Source of the DNA: Opitutales bacterium UBA2995
Lineage (GTDB): Bacteria; Verrucomicrobiota; Verrucomicrobiia; Opitutales; UBA2995
Direction of reading: 5' to 3'
NCBI GenBank assembly: GCA_002346535.1
Contig: DDZZ01000047.1
Location: 1-48,632 of the forward strand
DNA: 48,632 bases
Part shown: one piece after another, positions 35,224-43,574 of the stretch
How positions within the stretch are numbered: position 1 is the first letter of the stretch
Layout of the letters: each line of letters opens with the position of its first letter
Position numbers and translations under genes: made by a program
The notes under the pieces: generated by a model
What the model saw: only the letters and a program-made list of their open reading frames with translations
What the model was told of the DNA's origin: nothing
The model's database searches: none

Positions 35224-36408
35224 TTAATGGAAGTCCAATTCCGGATCTGTTTCGGCCTCATAATCGACTCCAGCCATTCCAAATCCGAAAAGTTTCAGGA
35301 ATTCATCCTTGTAGCCTTGGAAGTCTGAAAGACCTTTGAAGTTTTCATTATCGGCCTTTCCCCATGCTTTCGCAACCGCTTCTTGGACTTCCGGCTTCAT
35401 TTCCCAGTCATCGATCCTTACGCGTCCGTTTTCGTCAAAGGTTAACGAATTACCTTGATACATTTGCGTAGCATAAAGGCGGTAAAGCTGTTCGATGCAG
35501 CCTTCGTGTAGGTCTTTCTCTTTCATAATCTTAAAGAGTATCGATATGTAGAGAGGCACAACCGGTATCGCTGAACTCGCCTGGGTTACCACGGCTTTGT
35601 TGACGCTTACAAATGCTGCTCCCCCTTTAATTTTAAGCTGTGTGTCGATTCGTCTGGCAGTAGCATCGAGGTCCTCTTTGGCTTTTCCAATGGTTCCGTT
35701 CCAGTAGATTGGCCAGGTTATTTTCGGTCCGACATAGGAAAATGCGACTGATTGGCATCCCTCAGCAATAAGATCGGCTTCTTCCAGGGCGTTCATCCAC
35801 ATTTCCCAGTCTTCTCCTCCCATGACGGCAACGGTGTCCTTGATATCCTGCTCAACTGCGGGCTCAAGCGAGACTTCCTTAATAATACCTTTGTCGGTAT
35901 CTAGCGTCGGTCCCACAAAGGATTCGCCGATAGGTTTGAGAGTGGATTTGTGAATAGCTCCGGTTTTTGGGTGTTCCCTTCTCGGAGCAGCCAGGCTGTA
36001 AACTACAAGATCTACGGGGCCGGTCTCATCTTTAAGAATATTGATTACCTCCTCTTTGATTGAATCTGAAAATGCATCTCCATTCACGCAGCGGGCATAA
36101 AGACCTGCTTCCTTGGCTTTTTTTTCGAATGCCACAGAATTGTACCAACCGGCCGATGCCGTCCTGCCATTCATAGCTGGTCTTTCGAAAAAGACGCCTA
36201 GAGTTGATGCGTCGCTTCCAAAAGCGGCCGCAATGCGGGCCGACAGACCGTAACCTGAGGAGGATCCAATGACCAATACCTTCTTGGGGCCCTCCTCAAT
36301 GGGACCTTGGCTCTTCACATAGTCAATTTGTTCCTGTACATTGGCAGCGCATCCATCAGGATGAGCTGTTATGCAAATAAAACCGCGGACTTTGGGTTTA
36401 ATGATCAT
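35224..36408 (-). CDS. fabV: trans-2-enoyl-ACP/CoA reductase FabV
   Basis: Performs the last reduction in fatty-acid elongation and is insensitive to triclosan. The 394-residue length matches FabV. The family N-terminus KPKVRGFICITAHPDGC, the NADH loop VIGSSSGYGLSARIAAA, and the catalytic Y-x8-K (YWNGTIGKAK) after YSYVGPKITWPI are all present. The gene lies 69 bases downstream of the nucleoside hydrolase on the same strand. It has no obvious metabolic tie to the purine genes, so the co-location may be incidental. Confidence 0.96.
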   Translation of the reverse strand: MIIKPKVRGFICITAHPDGCAANVQEQIDYVKSQGPIEEGPKKVLVIGSSSGYGLSARIAAAFGSDASTLGVFFERPAMNGRTASAGWYNSVAFEKKAKEAGLYARCVNGDAFSDSIKEEVINILKDETGPVDLVVYSLAAPRREHPKTGAIHKSTLKPIGESFVGPTLDTDKGIIKEVSLEPAVEQDIKDTVAVMGGEDWEMWMNALEEADLIAEGCQSVAFSYVGPKITWPIYWNGTIGKAKEDLDATARRIDTQLKIKGGAAFVSVNKAVVTQASSAIPVVPLYISILFKIMKEKDLHEGCIEQLYRLYATQMYQGNSLTFDENGRVRIDDWEMKPEVQEAVAKAWGKADNENFKGLSDFQGYKDEFLKLFGFGMAGVDYEAETDPELDFH

Positions 36409-36477
36409 GAATCGATTCTTTGGAAAAAGGGGACAGGCTGAATTTTAGTTTTCCCAGTTTCAAGGCGATAATTGTCG

Positions 36478-37500
36478 TTAGGCTACGGTTCGGGAGTTTT
36501 GTTCGGCCACAGCTGAAACGCTAGTTAAAATGATTTCGAAAGCGCCTCCTGGATCGGTTAGTTGATCGACTAAAAAGACTTGAGAGCGATTCATTTTTTC
36601 ATCCCGACACTCTCTTATCTGACCGTGATATTCACTGTTTGAATCCGTGTTGATTGAAAGGTGCATCGATTTGCCACGAAACAACTCAGGTTTGAGTAAA
36701 AACAATAGTGGTAGTGCGTCATGAAAAATAGCTCCTCCCAACTCAAACTTTGAATCATCGACATTCTCGGCTGCACCCATGACTCCGATCAATTTTTCAC
36801 CCAACTCAGTTTTCAGCACTGACCGGGCCATTTGTTTTCTGTTTTCGTTGAACACAAGCTGATGTGTTACATCCAAGGGAAAGAGCACTGTCGGTATTTC
36901 CAAACCCAATACGAAATCAGCCGCATCCGGATCCATGTAAAAGTTAAACTCCGCGTGCTTGGTGATGTTCCCTTGACGCTTATTGGGTCCCAAAGGATTC
37001 AGGCAGCCGCCCATGATTGTCAGCAATTCAACATTTTCTAAGAGGCTCGGATTCGATGAAAACAATTGTGCAAGGTTCGTGAGAGGTCCTGTGGCGAGGA
37101 GATTTACTTTTTTGTCCGTAGCCTGGATTGTATTTGCTAAGTATTCCTGGGCGCTTGAGTTTTGGGGTGTTTTTTTTGGCTCCCCCATGTCTACGCCGCC
37201 AAGTCCATTGAATCCAAAGGCGTTATCTCCACGTTGGCTTGGAATTTTCCAGGGTACGTCAGCACCTTCAAAGACGTTCACATCCCTTCGATCGAATAGA
37301 TCCAGAGCCAAACAAGCATTCCTAGTTGCGGTATTTACTGATACATTTCCATGGCAGGTTGTGATTCCCAGCAGATTGATTTCATTTGACCTTTGTAATG
37401 CAACCAAGGTGGTGATGAAATCGTCACCGCCATGATCCCCATCGTGTATCACGGACAAGGGATAATTATATCCTGAATCGTATAAATTTTCCTCGCCCAT
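36478..37500 (-). CDS. Inosine-uridine-type nucleoside hydrolase
   Basis: Splits ribonucleosides into base and ribose. The calcium-binding loop HDGDHGGDD near the N-terminus corresponds to the family DTDPGxDD, followed by GITTCHGNVSVNTATRN, NLLATGPLTNLAQLF, LLTIMGGCLNPLG and AEFNFYMDPDAADFVL, in family order. I start at ATG 37500; the longer frame to 37539 would add 13 residues absent from the family. It overlaps the end of the allantoinase gene by 35 bases. Freed purine bases could feed the urate-allantoin genes next to it. Confidence 0.9.
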   Translation of the reverse strand: MGEENLYDSGYNYPLSVIHDGDHGGDDFITTLVALQRSNEINLLGITTCHGNVSVNTATRNACLALDLFDRRDVNVFEGADVPWKIPSQRGDNAFGFNGLGGVDMGEPKKTPQNSSAQEYLANTIQATDKKVNLLATGPLTNLAQLFSSNPSLLENVELLTIMGGCLNPLGPNKRQGNITKHAEFNFYMDPDAADFVLGLEIPTVLFPLDVTHQLVFNENRKQMARSVLKTELGEKLIGVMGAAENVDDSKFELGGAIFHDALPLLFLLKPELFRGKSMHLSINTDSNSEYHGQIRECRDEKMNRSQVFLVDQLTDPGGAFEIILTSVSAVAEQNSRTVA

Positions 37501-38821
37501 TATTCTGAATTGTCCCGTCGGCAAACACGCTGCGGCCACGTACCAATGTTTCTTTTGCTTGAAAAGGGAAGTGGAGTCCGACGTAGGGTGAATGCTTGTT
37601 CTTGTAATAAAGCCCCTCCGAACTGATTGAATTGCGGCCCTTAAAATTGGCTACACAAAGGTCGGCGTCCATGCCCACTTCGAGTTTACCTTTGCGCGGC
37701 AATTGAAAGCGTTCTGCAGGATGCGTGCTCAATAGTTTTGATATATCCAGCAAGCTCCAATTAGTTTTTTCACGAATTAGGCTGTAGCTGATTGTCGCCA
37801 GATGTTGAATACCGGAAATGCCACCCCAAGCTTTGAAAAAGTCTTCCCCTTTTTTCATGACATCTAGGCATGGCGAGTGATCAGAACCGAGAGTATCAAT
37901 CTCGCCCTTACGAAATTTTTCCCACAACGCCTCAACGGCAAAAGGATTGCGTAGGGGTGGAGCGCATTTGGCAATGGCACCCCATTGATCAAGCGCCTCC
38001 GTGGTCAAGCATAGGTAGTGGGGGCAAGTCTCTGCTGTTATATCGACCTTGTTTTGCTTGGCTTCGGTAATCAGGTCGATGCCTTCGGCGCAGCTCACAT
38101 GGACTATATGGATGGGGCAACCAGTTTCTCCCGAAAGTTCTATGGCGGTTTTAATGGCGATCAATTCCGCTTCAATCGGTCGTGAATTCAAAAAATCTGT
38201 GTAATTAGTATTTCCTGACTGGATGTATTGCTTTGATAACTTGGCCGTCAGAGCATCGTCTTCTGCGTGCAAGGCAAGAACCATTCCTTCCAATTTTGCG
38301 ATGGCTTTCATGCCCTTTTTGAGGCTGGTTGTGTCTACGCAAGGAAACTTCTTGATACCACTGTTGCTCATAAAGGCCTTGAAACCAATGACGCCTAATT
38401 CCCAGAGGGATTCGAGTTGCCCTATGTTGTCCGGAACAAGTCCACCCCACAGTGCAAAATCCACCAGGCAATTGTTCTCACCATGCTCTTTCTTTTTATG
38501 GAAAGCCTCGGCATTGATAGTCGTTGGAAGTGAATTTATGGGCATGTCGATAATGCAGGTCGTTCCGCCGGCTGCAGCGGCCTTGGAACCTGTTTCAAAT
38601 CCTTCCCAATCGGTATTGCCGGGTTCATTGATGTGTACGTGACTGTCAATTATACCGGGTATGACAAAACAACCTTCCGCTAGGATCTCATGATTGGCCT
38701 GCCCGGAAAGATCTTTCTCAATAGCTTGTATAATTCCATCCGCTATGCCGAGGTCCATTGGGTATTCGCCGGTTGGACCTACGACAGTTCCTCTTAGGAT
38801 GACGGTATCGAAATCGGGCAT
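37466..38821 (-). CDS. allB: Allantoinase
   Basis: Opens the ring of allantoin to allantoate. The 451 residues show the amidohydrolase metal site HVHINEPG (about 61-68), the carbamylated Lys in GVIGFKAFMSNSG (about 147), two further His (HIVHVS, HAEDDA) and Asp in DTLGSDHSPC. These separate it from dihydroorotase together with the neighbouring genes. Dihydropyrimidinase is an unlikely alternative. It overlaps the nucleoside hydrolase and lies 127 bases after the 5-hydroxyisourate hydrolase; the gap holds a 17-base palindrome at 38891-38907. Confidence 0.9.
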   Translation of the reverse strand: MPDFDTVILRGTVVGPTGEYPMDLGIADGIIQAIEKDLSGQANHEILAEGCFVIPGIIDSHVHINEPGNTDWEGFETGSKAAAAGGTTCIIDMPINSLPTTINAEAFHKKKEHGENNCLVDFALWGGLVPDNIGQLESLWELGVIGFKAFMSNSGIKKFPCVDTTSLKKGMKAIAKLEGMVLALHAEDDALTAKLSKQYIQSGNTNYTDFLNSRPIEAELIAIKTAIELSGETGCPIHIVHVSCAEGIDLITEAKQNKVDITAETCPHYLCLTTEALDQWGAIAKCAPPLRNPFAVEALWEKFRKGEIDTLGSDHSPCLDVMKKGEDFFKAWGGISGIQHLATISYSLIREKTNWSLLDISKLLSTHPAERFQLPRKGKLEVGMDADLCVANFKGRNSISSEGLYYKNKHSPYVGLHFPFQAKETLVRGRSVFADGTIQNNGRGKFIRFRI

Positions 38822-38890
38822 AAATTTGTGGTTAAATTCCGAACTAAGGAATGCGCAGTGGGCCTGCCTTTTTATCTGGATTAGTAGGGT

Positions 38891-38907
38891 AAGAGCATCC
38901 TTGCTCT
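38891..38907. repeat. 17-base palindromic repeat, copy 1
   Basis: AGAGCATCCTTGCTCT with a flanking base is the reverse complement of 46942-46958. Its halves AGAGCA and TGCTCT form a six-base stem with a four-base loop. It sits in the gap between allB and the hydrolase upstream. Confidence 0.7.
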
Positions 38908-38948
38908 ATCGATGATAAATGAGAAATTCATTTCAATGTATAGGAGCT

Positions 38949-39296
38949 CTAATTACCCTTATAAGTACTGTAACTCCACGGAGAGGCCAATAACGGCACA
39001 TGGTAACCGGCACTCGCATCGTTTACACGAAACTGTATCGGAATAATCGACAAGAACGGTGCTTCCTCCGCAGAATCGTAAAAGTAATCCCCAATATGAA
39101 ATTTTAGCAGAAAATCGCCTTCCTTCATCGTATCAACCGATAAGAGTGGAGAATCGGTTCGTCCGTCACAGTTTGTTGTAGCAGTGGTATGTAATAGATT
39201 ACCTTCATCGGTTATTTCGAATAACTCGATTTTTACCCCTGCGGCAGGTATTCCATTCTTTGTATCTAAAACGTGGGTACTCAGTTTTGCACTCAT
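38949..39296 (-). CDS. uraH: 5-Hydroxyisourate hydrolase (transthyretin-like)
   Basis: Second step of urate breakdown: hydrolyses 5-hydroxyisourate to OHCU. The 115-residue length and STHVLDTKNGIPAAGVKIEL start are standard. The catalytic His8, Arg46 (DGRTDSP) and His99 (GYHVPLLASPWSYSTY) are present. The C-terminal tetrapeptide, YRGS in nearly all members and contributing to the active site, is Y112-K-G-N115 here. It lies seven bases from the uraD stop, so the two are co-transcribed. Confidence 0.93.
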   Translation of the reverse strand: MSAKLSTHVLDTKNGIPAAGVKIELFEITDEGNLLHTTATTNCDGRTDSPLLSVDTMKEGDFLLKFHIGDYFYDSAEEAPFLSIIPIQFRVNDASAGYHVPLLASPWSYSTYKGN

Positions 39297-39303
39297 AGTA
39301 AAA

Positions 39304-39807
39304 TTAGTTTAGAAGATCATTTAGCCGATGCCAGGCTATTCGATTGATTTGTGTCAACGCCTCAGACCGTTCCGCTTGCATATCGTTAATTAGTCTGGAT
39401 TCAAAATGGCTAAAAATGCTTTCTTGCGTGTGGTCTTTGACGCATATGATGAACGGAAACTCAAATTTGTTTTTGTAAGTATCGTTCATTTGGCTCATGT
39501 GTTTGAACTGCTCATTTGTCAGCTGATCCAAACGAGCCGACTTTTGTTCAGCAGTTGAGGAATCTGTCAGTTCGCCGGCCACGGCCAGTTTGCCTGCCAA
39601 GTCGGGGTGAGCGCGAATCAGAGCCAATTGCTGTATCTCCCTGGCTCCTTGGACTGTTACCGACAAGCTTTGATGCAGCTCTTCGATTGAACTGAAAGGA
39701 TTCTTATCCCAAGTAAGGGCTGGTATCCAGGGAGAATGCTCATAAATTTCCCCCAATGCCTCCGTAAATGCGGCCTGATCTAAAGTATTCAGCGTATCCA
39801 ACTGCAT
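39304..39807 (-). CDS. uraD: OHCU decarboxylase
   Basis: Third step of urate breakdown: decarboxylates OHCU to S-allantoin. The 167 residues contain LIRAHPDLAGKLAVAGELT (catalytic His in HPDLAGK), the SxxEQ-type segment STAEQKSARLDQL and FEFPFIICVKDHT, all family hallmarks. It leads the uraD-uraH-allB-nucleoside hydrolase run. Urate oxidase and xanthine dehydrogenase are not in the window. Confidence 0.95.
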   Translation of the reverse strand: MQLDTLNTLDQAAFTEALGEIYEHSPWIPALTWDKNPFSSIEELHQSLSVTVQGAREIQQLALIRAHPDLAGKLAVAGELTDSSTAEQKSARLDQLTNEQFKHMSQMNDTYKNKFEFPFIICVKDHTQESIFSHFESRLINDMQAERSEALTQINRIAWHRLNDLLN

Positions 39808-39947
39808 GGAAAATTACTTTCGGGAACAGGCTGGGAACTGGCAAGTACCTAAAGGAGGGATCTCAGTTTTAGTCTTTCAATAATTTAGTCATCACTCGCT
39901 ATCATTCGGATAAAGCGGCCGCCTTCGCTGAGATTTTAAACTTGGAA

Positions 39948-41420
39948 TTACAAACTTCTTACTGATTCCTTGCCTCCTATGGCCATCAGGATTTCATAGG
40001 TTCTCACGTACGCCCGTTCTCCGGAAAAAATCGGTGTACTGCGGAAAGGGCCAACATTGTGGCGGGAAATTTCTTCAAACGTTCTACCGGATTTGTAGAT
40101 GACTACATCTCCGTCTTCTGTGCTTTGGTAAATTTTTCCATCCGCTTCAACTACGGTAGGGTAGGCCGTGCCTGAAACGCCCAGAATTTTATGGGAATAA
40201 ACAATCTTACCTGATTCCGCCTCCAATACAGTTACAGTACTTTCATGACCCACAACATAGATCAAACCATCGTATACCAACGGAGAACTATAGTAGCGTT
40301 CCTGGGCCACATCGGTGTGCCAAAGTAGTTCCAAGCCGTTCCTTTCGAGTGACCTCACCGTATTCGGGACTTTGTAGGCGTAAACGTGACCTTCCTCGTT
40401 ATTCATACCATTTGAAGCATAGATGACGCCATTGACCAGGGCCGGTGTGTTGAAAATTCCCCAGGCGCGGTCCCTGTTTATTTTCACCAAGTCATCCTGT
40501 AGAACTTCACCATCCTTATTCCGTAAAACTTCTCCTCGAGGGGTAAACAAAAACCATTCACCATTGATTTCAAAAGGTACCGGAGTTCCGAATACAACTT
40601 CCGAATCTGTGTTCCACAGTTTTTTACCTGTCGCAGGATCCAAGGCGATGTAGTCATCAAATCGAATGATCAGTTTGTCGTCGACGACCTGAGGCATGGT
40701 CGAGCCGCCCCAATAGTGATCGGGGTGTTCCATGAACGAAGTCCACAAGCGGTTTCCATCCAAGTCGTAGGCCACAACCACTCCAAAACCAAACTGAGCG
40801 TAGATGCGTTTTCCATCGAAATGGGGACTATAGGATGTGTACCCATTGGTCATATGCGCAGGAGGCATATCGTAATCCTTATAAAAAGGTTGGCTCCGCA
40901 ATTCCTTTATTTTTTCTTCCAAGGCCGATCTTTCGGCCTCCTTTTGAACCTTTGATTCGGCTGCTACGGTGTTCTCGGCGTTTTTTTCGATTGCCTTTTC
41001 CAGGCGACGAATTTCAGTCCTCAATCGACCGGACTGTTGAGTGAAATTCCGAATATCCGCCCGGTGAGTTTCCAGTTCAGCTTTTTTGGTATCGCTGACT
41101 CCTCGCAAGGTATAAAGATCGTTTTGACGTTCCCAAAGCACAGCTCCGGACCGACTGTCCACACAGATCAACTTGTCCGGTTCTGCTGTCAGAATGAGGC
41201 GCTTTCCAACTAATATCGGTGTGCCGTTGCTCTTTGATTCCAGGGGCACAGCAAAGAGTTGATTGTTTGCCCAATCCGTCGGCGCCGATTGCACCTCGTA
41301 GGTGCCGTTGTGGTTACCTCTCCAAGCCGGAACATCTCCTTGAAGATGGGATATAAAAATGAGACAGCTTATCGATAGAATGGAGGGAACCATTAGGGCT
41401 CGTATACGTGCTATTTTCAT
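39948..41420 (-). CDS. PQQ-like beta-propeller protein with internal coiled coil
   Basis: An exported protein of about 490 residues. I start at ATG 41420, which gives a clean signal peptide (MKIARIRALMVPSILSISCL and onward); the open frame to 41528 adds 36 implausible residues. Propeller blades are seen in WRGNHNGTYE, KLICVDSRSGAVLWERQ, DYIALDPATGKKLW, LVYDGLIYVVGHESTVTVLEAESG and TVVEADGKIYQSTEDGDVVIYKS. Between the first and second blades is a charged coiled coil of about 70 residues (near 110-180). The catalytic role, if any, is unknown; such proteins often accompany sulfatases in this phylum. Confidence 0.85.
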   Translation of the reverse strand: MKIARIRALMVPSILSISCLIFISHLQGDVPAWRGNHNGTYEVQSAPTDWANNQLFAVPLESKSNGTPILVGKRLILTAEPDKLICVDSRSGAVLWERQNDLYTLRGVSDTKKAELETHRADIRNFTQQSGRLRTEIRRLEKAIEKNAENTVAAESKVQKEAERSALEEKIKELRSQPFYKDYDMPPAHMTNGYTSYSPHFDGKRIYAQFGFGVVVAYDLDGNRLWTSFMEHPDHYWGGSTMPQVVDDKLIIRFDDYIALDPATGKKLWNTDSEVVFGTPVPFEINGEWFLFTPRGEVLRNKDGEVLQDDLVKINRDRAWGIFNTPALVNGVIYASNGMNNEEGHVYAYKVPNTVRSLERNGLELLWHTDVAQERYYSSPLVYDGLIYVVGHESTVTVLEAESGKIVYSHKILGVSGTAYPTVVEADGKIYQSTEDGDVVIYKSGRTFEEISRHNVGPFRSTPIFSGERAYVRTYEILMAIGGKESVRSL

Positions 41421-41524
41421 GTGTTTGATTATTTGGAATTTTGAAGGTTTGGAAAGGAAATAAATTGCAGTGAGGCTGATGTTGAGCCTCAGATTGGTTC
41501 CTCTCTTACAAGGACCTTTTGCAA

Positions 41525-41844
41525 TCAAGAAGGATCCTCATTGGGTACATTATATTGTATCTCCAACTGGGCCAAAGTCTCCTTCAGACGTTTAATCTCG
41601 GATTGGTACTCAAGATTTTGTTACGCGTTGTTAATTTCTTGTGGGTCATTTGTAAATCAAAGAATTCCCATTCGTCTGCAACGTAAAAGTGCATGAGTTT
41701 ATAGCGGTCATCTCGTCCACCACGGTGTTTAGCTACCATGTGTGGTCCCGGATACTCGATCATGGGTTCGGAGGCCACCAGTTTGATTGTCAATTCTTCG
41801 ACAATATGGAAGCTTTTAAGCGCTTCTTCCGGAGACCGTGAAGG
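41525..41844 (-). pseudogene. Chimeric remnant: heme-protein N-terminus joined to sulfatase C-terminus
   Basis: The frame open from 41844 first reads SPEEALKSFHIVEELTIKLV followed by ASEPMI, which matches the start of the PVC heme-binding dehydrogenase-like family (TIGR02604). Without a break it then becomes a sulfatase C-terminus: EYPGPHMVAKHRGGRDDRYK, LMHFYVADEWEFFDLQ. After that, one missing base shifts the frame and a TAA replaces an expected Tyr codon; the third frame then continues EYQSEIKRLKETLAQLEIQY and NVPNEDPS to a stop at 41525-41527. It is thus a rearranged and then mutated fossil. Family matches are from memory; the frame break and stop are seen directly. Confidence 0.72.
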
Positions 41845-42026
41845 TTAATGGACTTGTTTTATGTGAGGAGGTAGTTGTGTCGCAGTCTCGTATTTTTCCG
41901 GTCACGCCAATTGACTTATTAGAAGAAGGGGAAAAAGGTAGAATAATTTCCTCGCACATTGGGGCTGAAAAATACCACTGTGGCTTTAAGGAGCTAAAGG
42001 GTATAAGAGCAAAAGGATTTCAATAA
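41845..42026 (+). other. Short open frame with weak FeoA-like character
   Basis: An open frame of about 60 codons (41838-42026) ends in LLEEGEKGRIISSHIGAEKY then a KELKGIRAKGFQ segment. The Gly-Glu-Lys-Gly-Arg-Ile followed by a LxxLGIR-like piece resembles the first half of FeoA. There is no feoB nearby and the second half of the fold is missing. It may be another fossil in this decayed stretch, or chance. Confidence 0.2.
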
Positions 42027-42119
42027 GCTGGCGAGTTCAGAATGTTTCGTATTCCTTTCCCCAATTTTCTTTCCATTCACTCTCATCCACGTAGCCTGTG
42101 AATTTTCAATTCAATCGCT

Positions 42120-43571
42120 ATGTTCCGGAAAACACTACTCATATTTTTATCTCTCTTTGCCACTGCCTTTGCTTCGGCGAAAACAACGCCCAATATAATC
42201 ATCATTCTTGTCGATGACATGGGTTATGGAGACCTTAAGAGCTATAATCCGGAATCAAAGATACCTACACCTCACCTGGATCGGTTGACGGAAGAGGGGA
42301 TGCGTTTTACCGATGCCCATTCAGCGGGTTCCCTCTGCCATCCATCGCGTTACGGTTTGCTGACCGGGCAGCTGCCTTACCGGATCAATTACAATATATG
42401 GCGCGAGCATGCTTTGATTGCTCCGGATCGCATGACGGTTGCCTCCTTCTTGAAGGGTCAAGGATATCGAACGGCTATGGTGGGCAAGTGGCATTTGGGA
42501 TTTGAGGAAAATGGCTACGAAAACGTTTTGCCGGGAGGACCGGTAGATGTGGGCTTCGATACTTATTTTGGCATTCGATCCTCAACGGACATTCCCCCCT
42601 ATTATTACATTGATGGGGATCGAGCTTTGGTTCCTCCGTTGAACCAGATTGGGGACAATTTAAGTGGTGATCCCTGGACGAATATCCAAGGTGCGTTTTG
42701 GAGGGAAGGCGGCATTGCGCCGAACCTCCAACTCGAGGATGTACTGCCTCGATTTACGGACGAAGCCGTTGGCGTTATCGGAGATCATGCGCGCCTAGCC
42801 GGGGATGATCCTTTGTTTCTTTACCTGGCCTATCCAGCGCCTCATACGCCTTGGCTGCCTTCCCCTGCCTTTGTTGGCCTGACGAATAGCATGTATGGGG
42901 ATTTCATGGCGATGGTGGACTACATGATTGGGCGTGTGCTGGCAGCGCTCGATCACAATGGAATGAAGGAGGATGCGCTTGTGATCTTCAGTTCCGACAA
43001 TGGACCGGTTTGGTATTCCAAAGATACCGAGGCCTATGGCCATGCTTCAACCGGTGGCATGCGAGGGATGAAAGGCGATGCTTATGAAGGTGGGCATCGT
43101 ATACCCTTTCTCGTTCGATGGCCGGGACATGTGGATCCCGGTTCATTATCAAATCAAACCATTTGCTTTACCGATGTCTTAGCCACCGTGGCTGATATTA
43201 CCGGTGGGAAATTGCCCAGAGGCCAGGGTCCGGACAGCTTTAGTTTTTACGAAGCCCTCAAGGGTAATGGAAAAGTAAATACAGGTGTACGAGCTCCTCT
43301 CGTTCTGGAATCCGCTCGCGGACATTTTGCCATTCGCTACGGAAAATGGAAATATATTAATGCGCTGGGTTCAGGCGGCTTTTCGGATGGTTTCGATTCC
43401 GCTTACAAAGCAGTCGAAGAAAAGGCTGGTGCCCCAACAGCTCAGCTATATGACATGGAAAATGATCCTGGCGAAACCGCCAATTTGTGGGGTGAGCATC
43501 CGGATGTGGTGAAGTGTTTGGCGGCAGAGCTTAAGCAGTTGGTTGAAGCTGATCATACGCGGGAGTATTAG
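42120..43571 (+). CDS. Sulfatase 1 (secreted, formylglycine type)
   Basis: Hydrolyses sulfate esters, probably of marine polysaccharides, outside the cytoplasm. A signal peptide spans about residues 1-20. The active-site signature is C73-H-P-S-R77, whose Cys must be converted to formylglycine by a maturase not seen here. Metal-binding VDDMGYGDL (31-39), GKWHLGF, and FSSDNGPVW further support it. Length 483 is typical. It begins a pair with the next sulfatase, only three bases between stop and GTG. Pseudogene fragments of other sulfatases lie on both sides. Confidence 0.93.
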   Translation: MFRKTLLIFLSLFATAFASAKTTPNIIIILVDDMGYGDLKSYNPESKIPTPHLDRLTEEGMRFTDAHSAGSLCHPSRYGLLTGQLPYRINYNIWREHALIAPDRMTVASFLKGQGYRTAMVGKWHLGFEENGYENVLPGGPVDVGFDTYFGIRSSTDIPPYYYIDGDRALVPPLNQIGDNLSGDPWTNIQGAFWREGGIAPNLQLEDVLPRFTDEAVGVIGDHARLAGDDPLFLYLAYPAPHTPWLPSPAFVGLTNSMYGDFMAMVDYMIGRVLAALDHNGMKEDALVIFSSDNGPVWYSKDTEAYGHASTGGMRGMKGDAYEGGHRIPFLVRWPGHVDPGSLSNQTICFTDVLATVADITGGKLPRGQGPDSFSFYEALKGNGKVNTGVRAPLVLESARGHFAIRYGKWKYINALGSGGFSDGFDSAYKAVEEKAGAPTAQLYDMENDPGETANLWGEHPDVVKCLAAELKQLVEADHTREY

Positions 43572-43574
43572 GTC

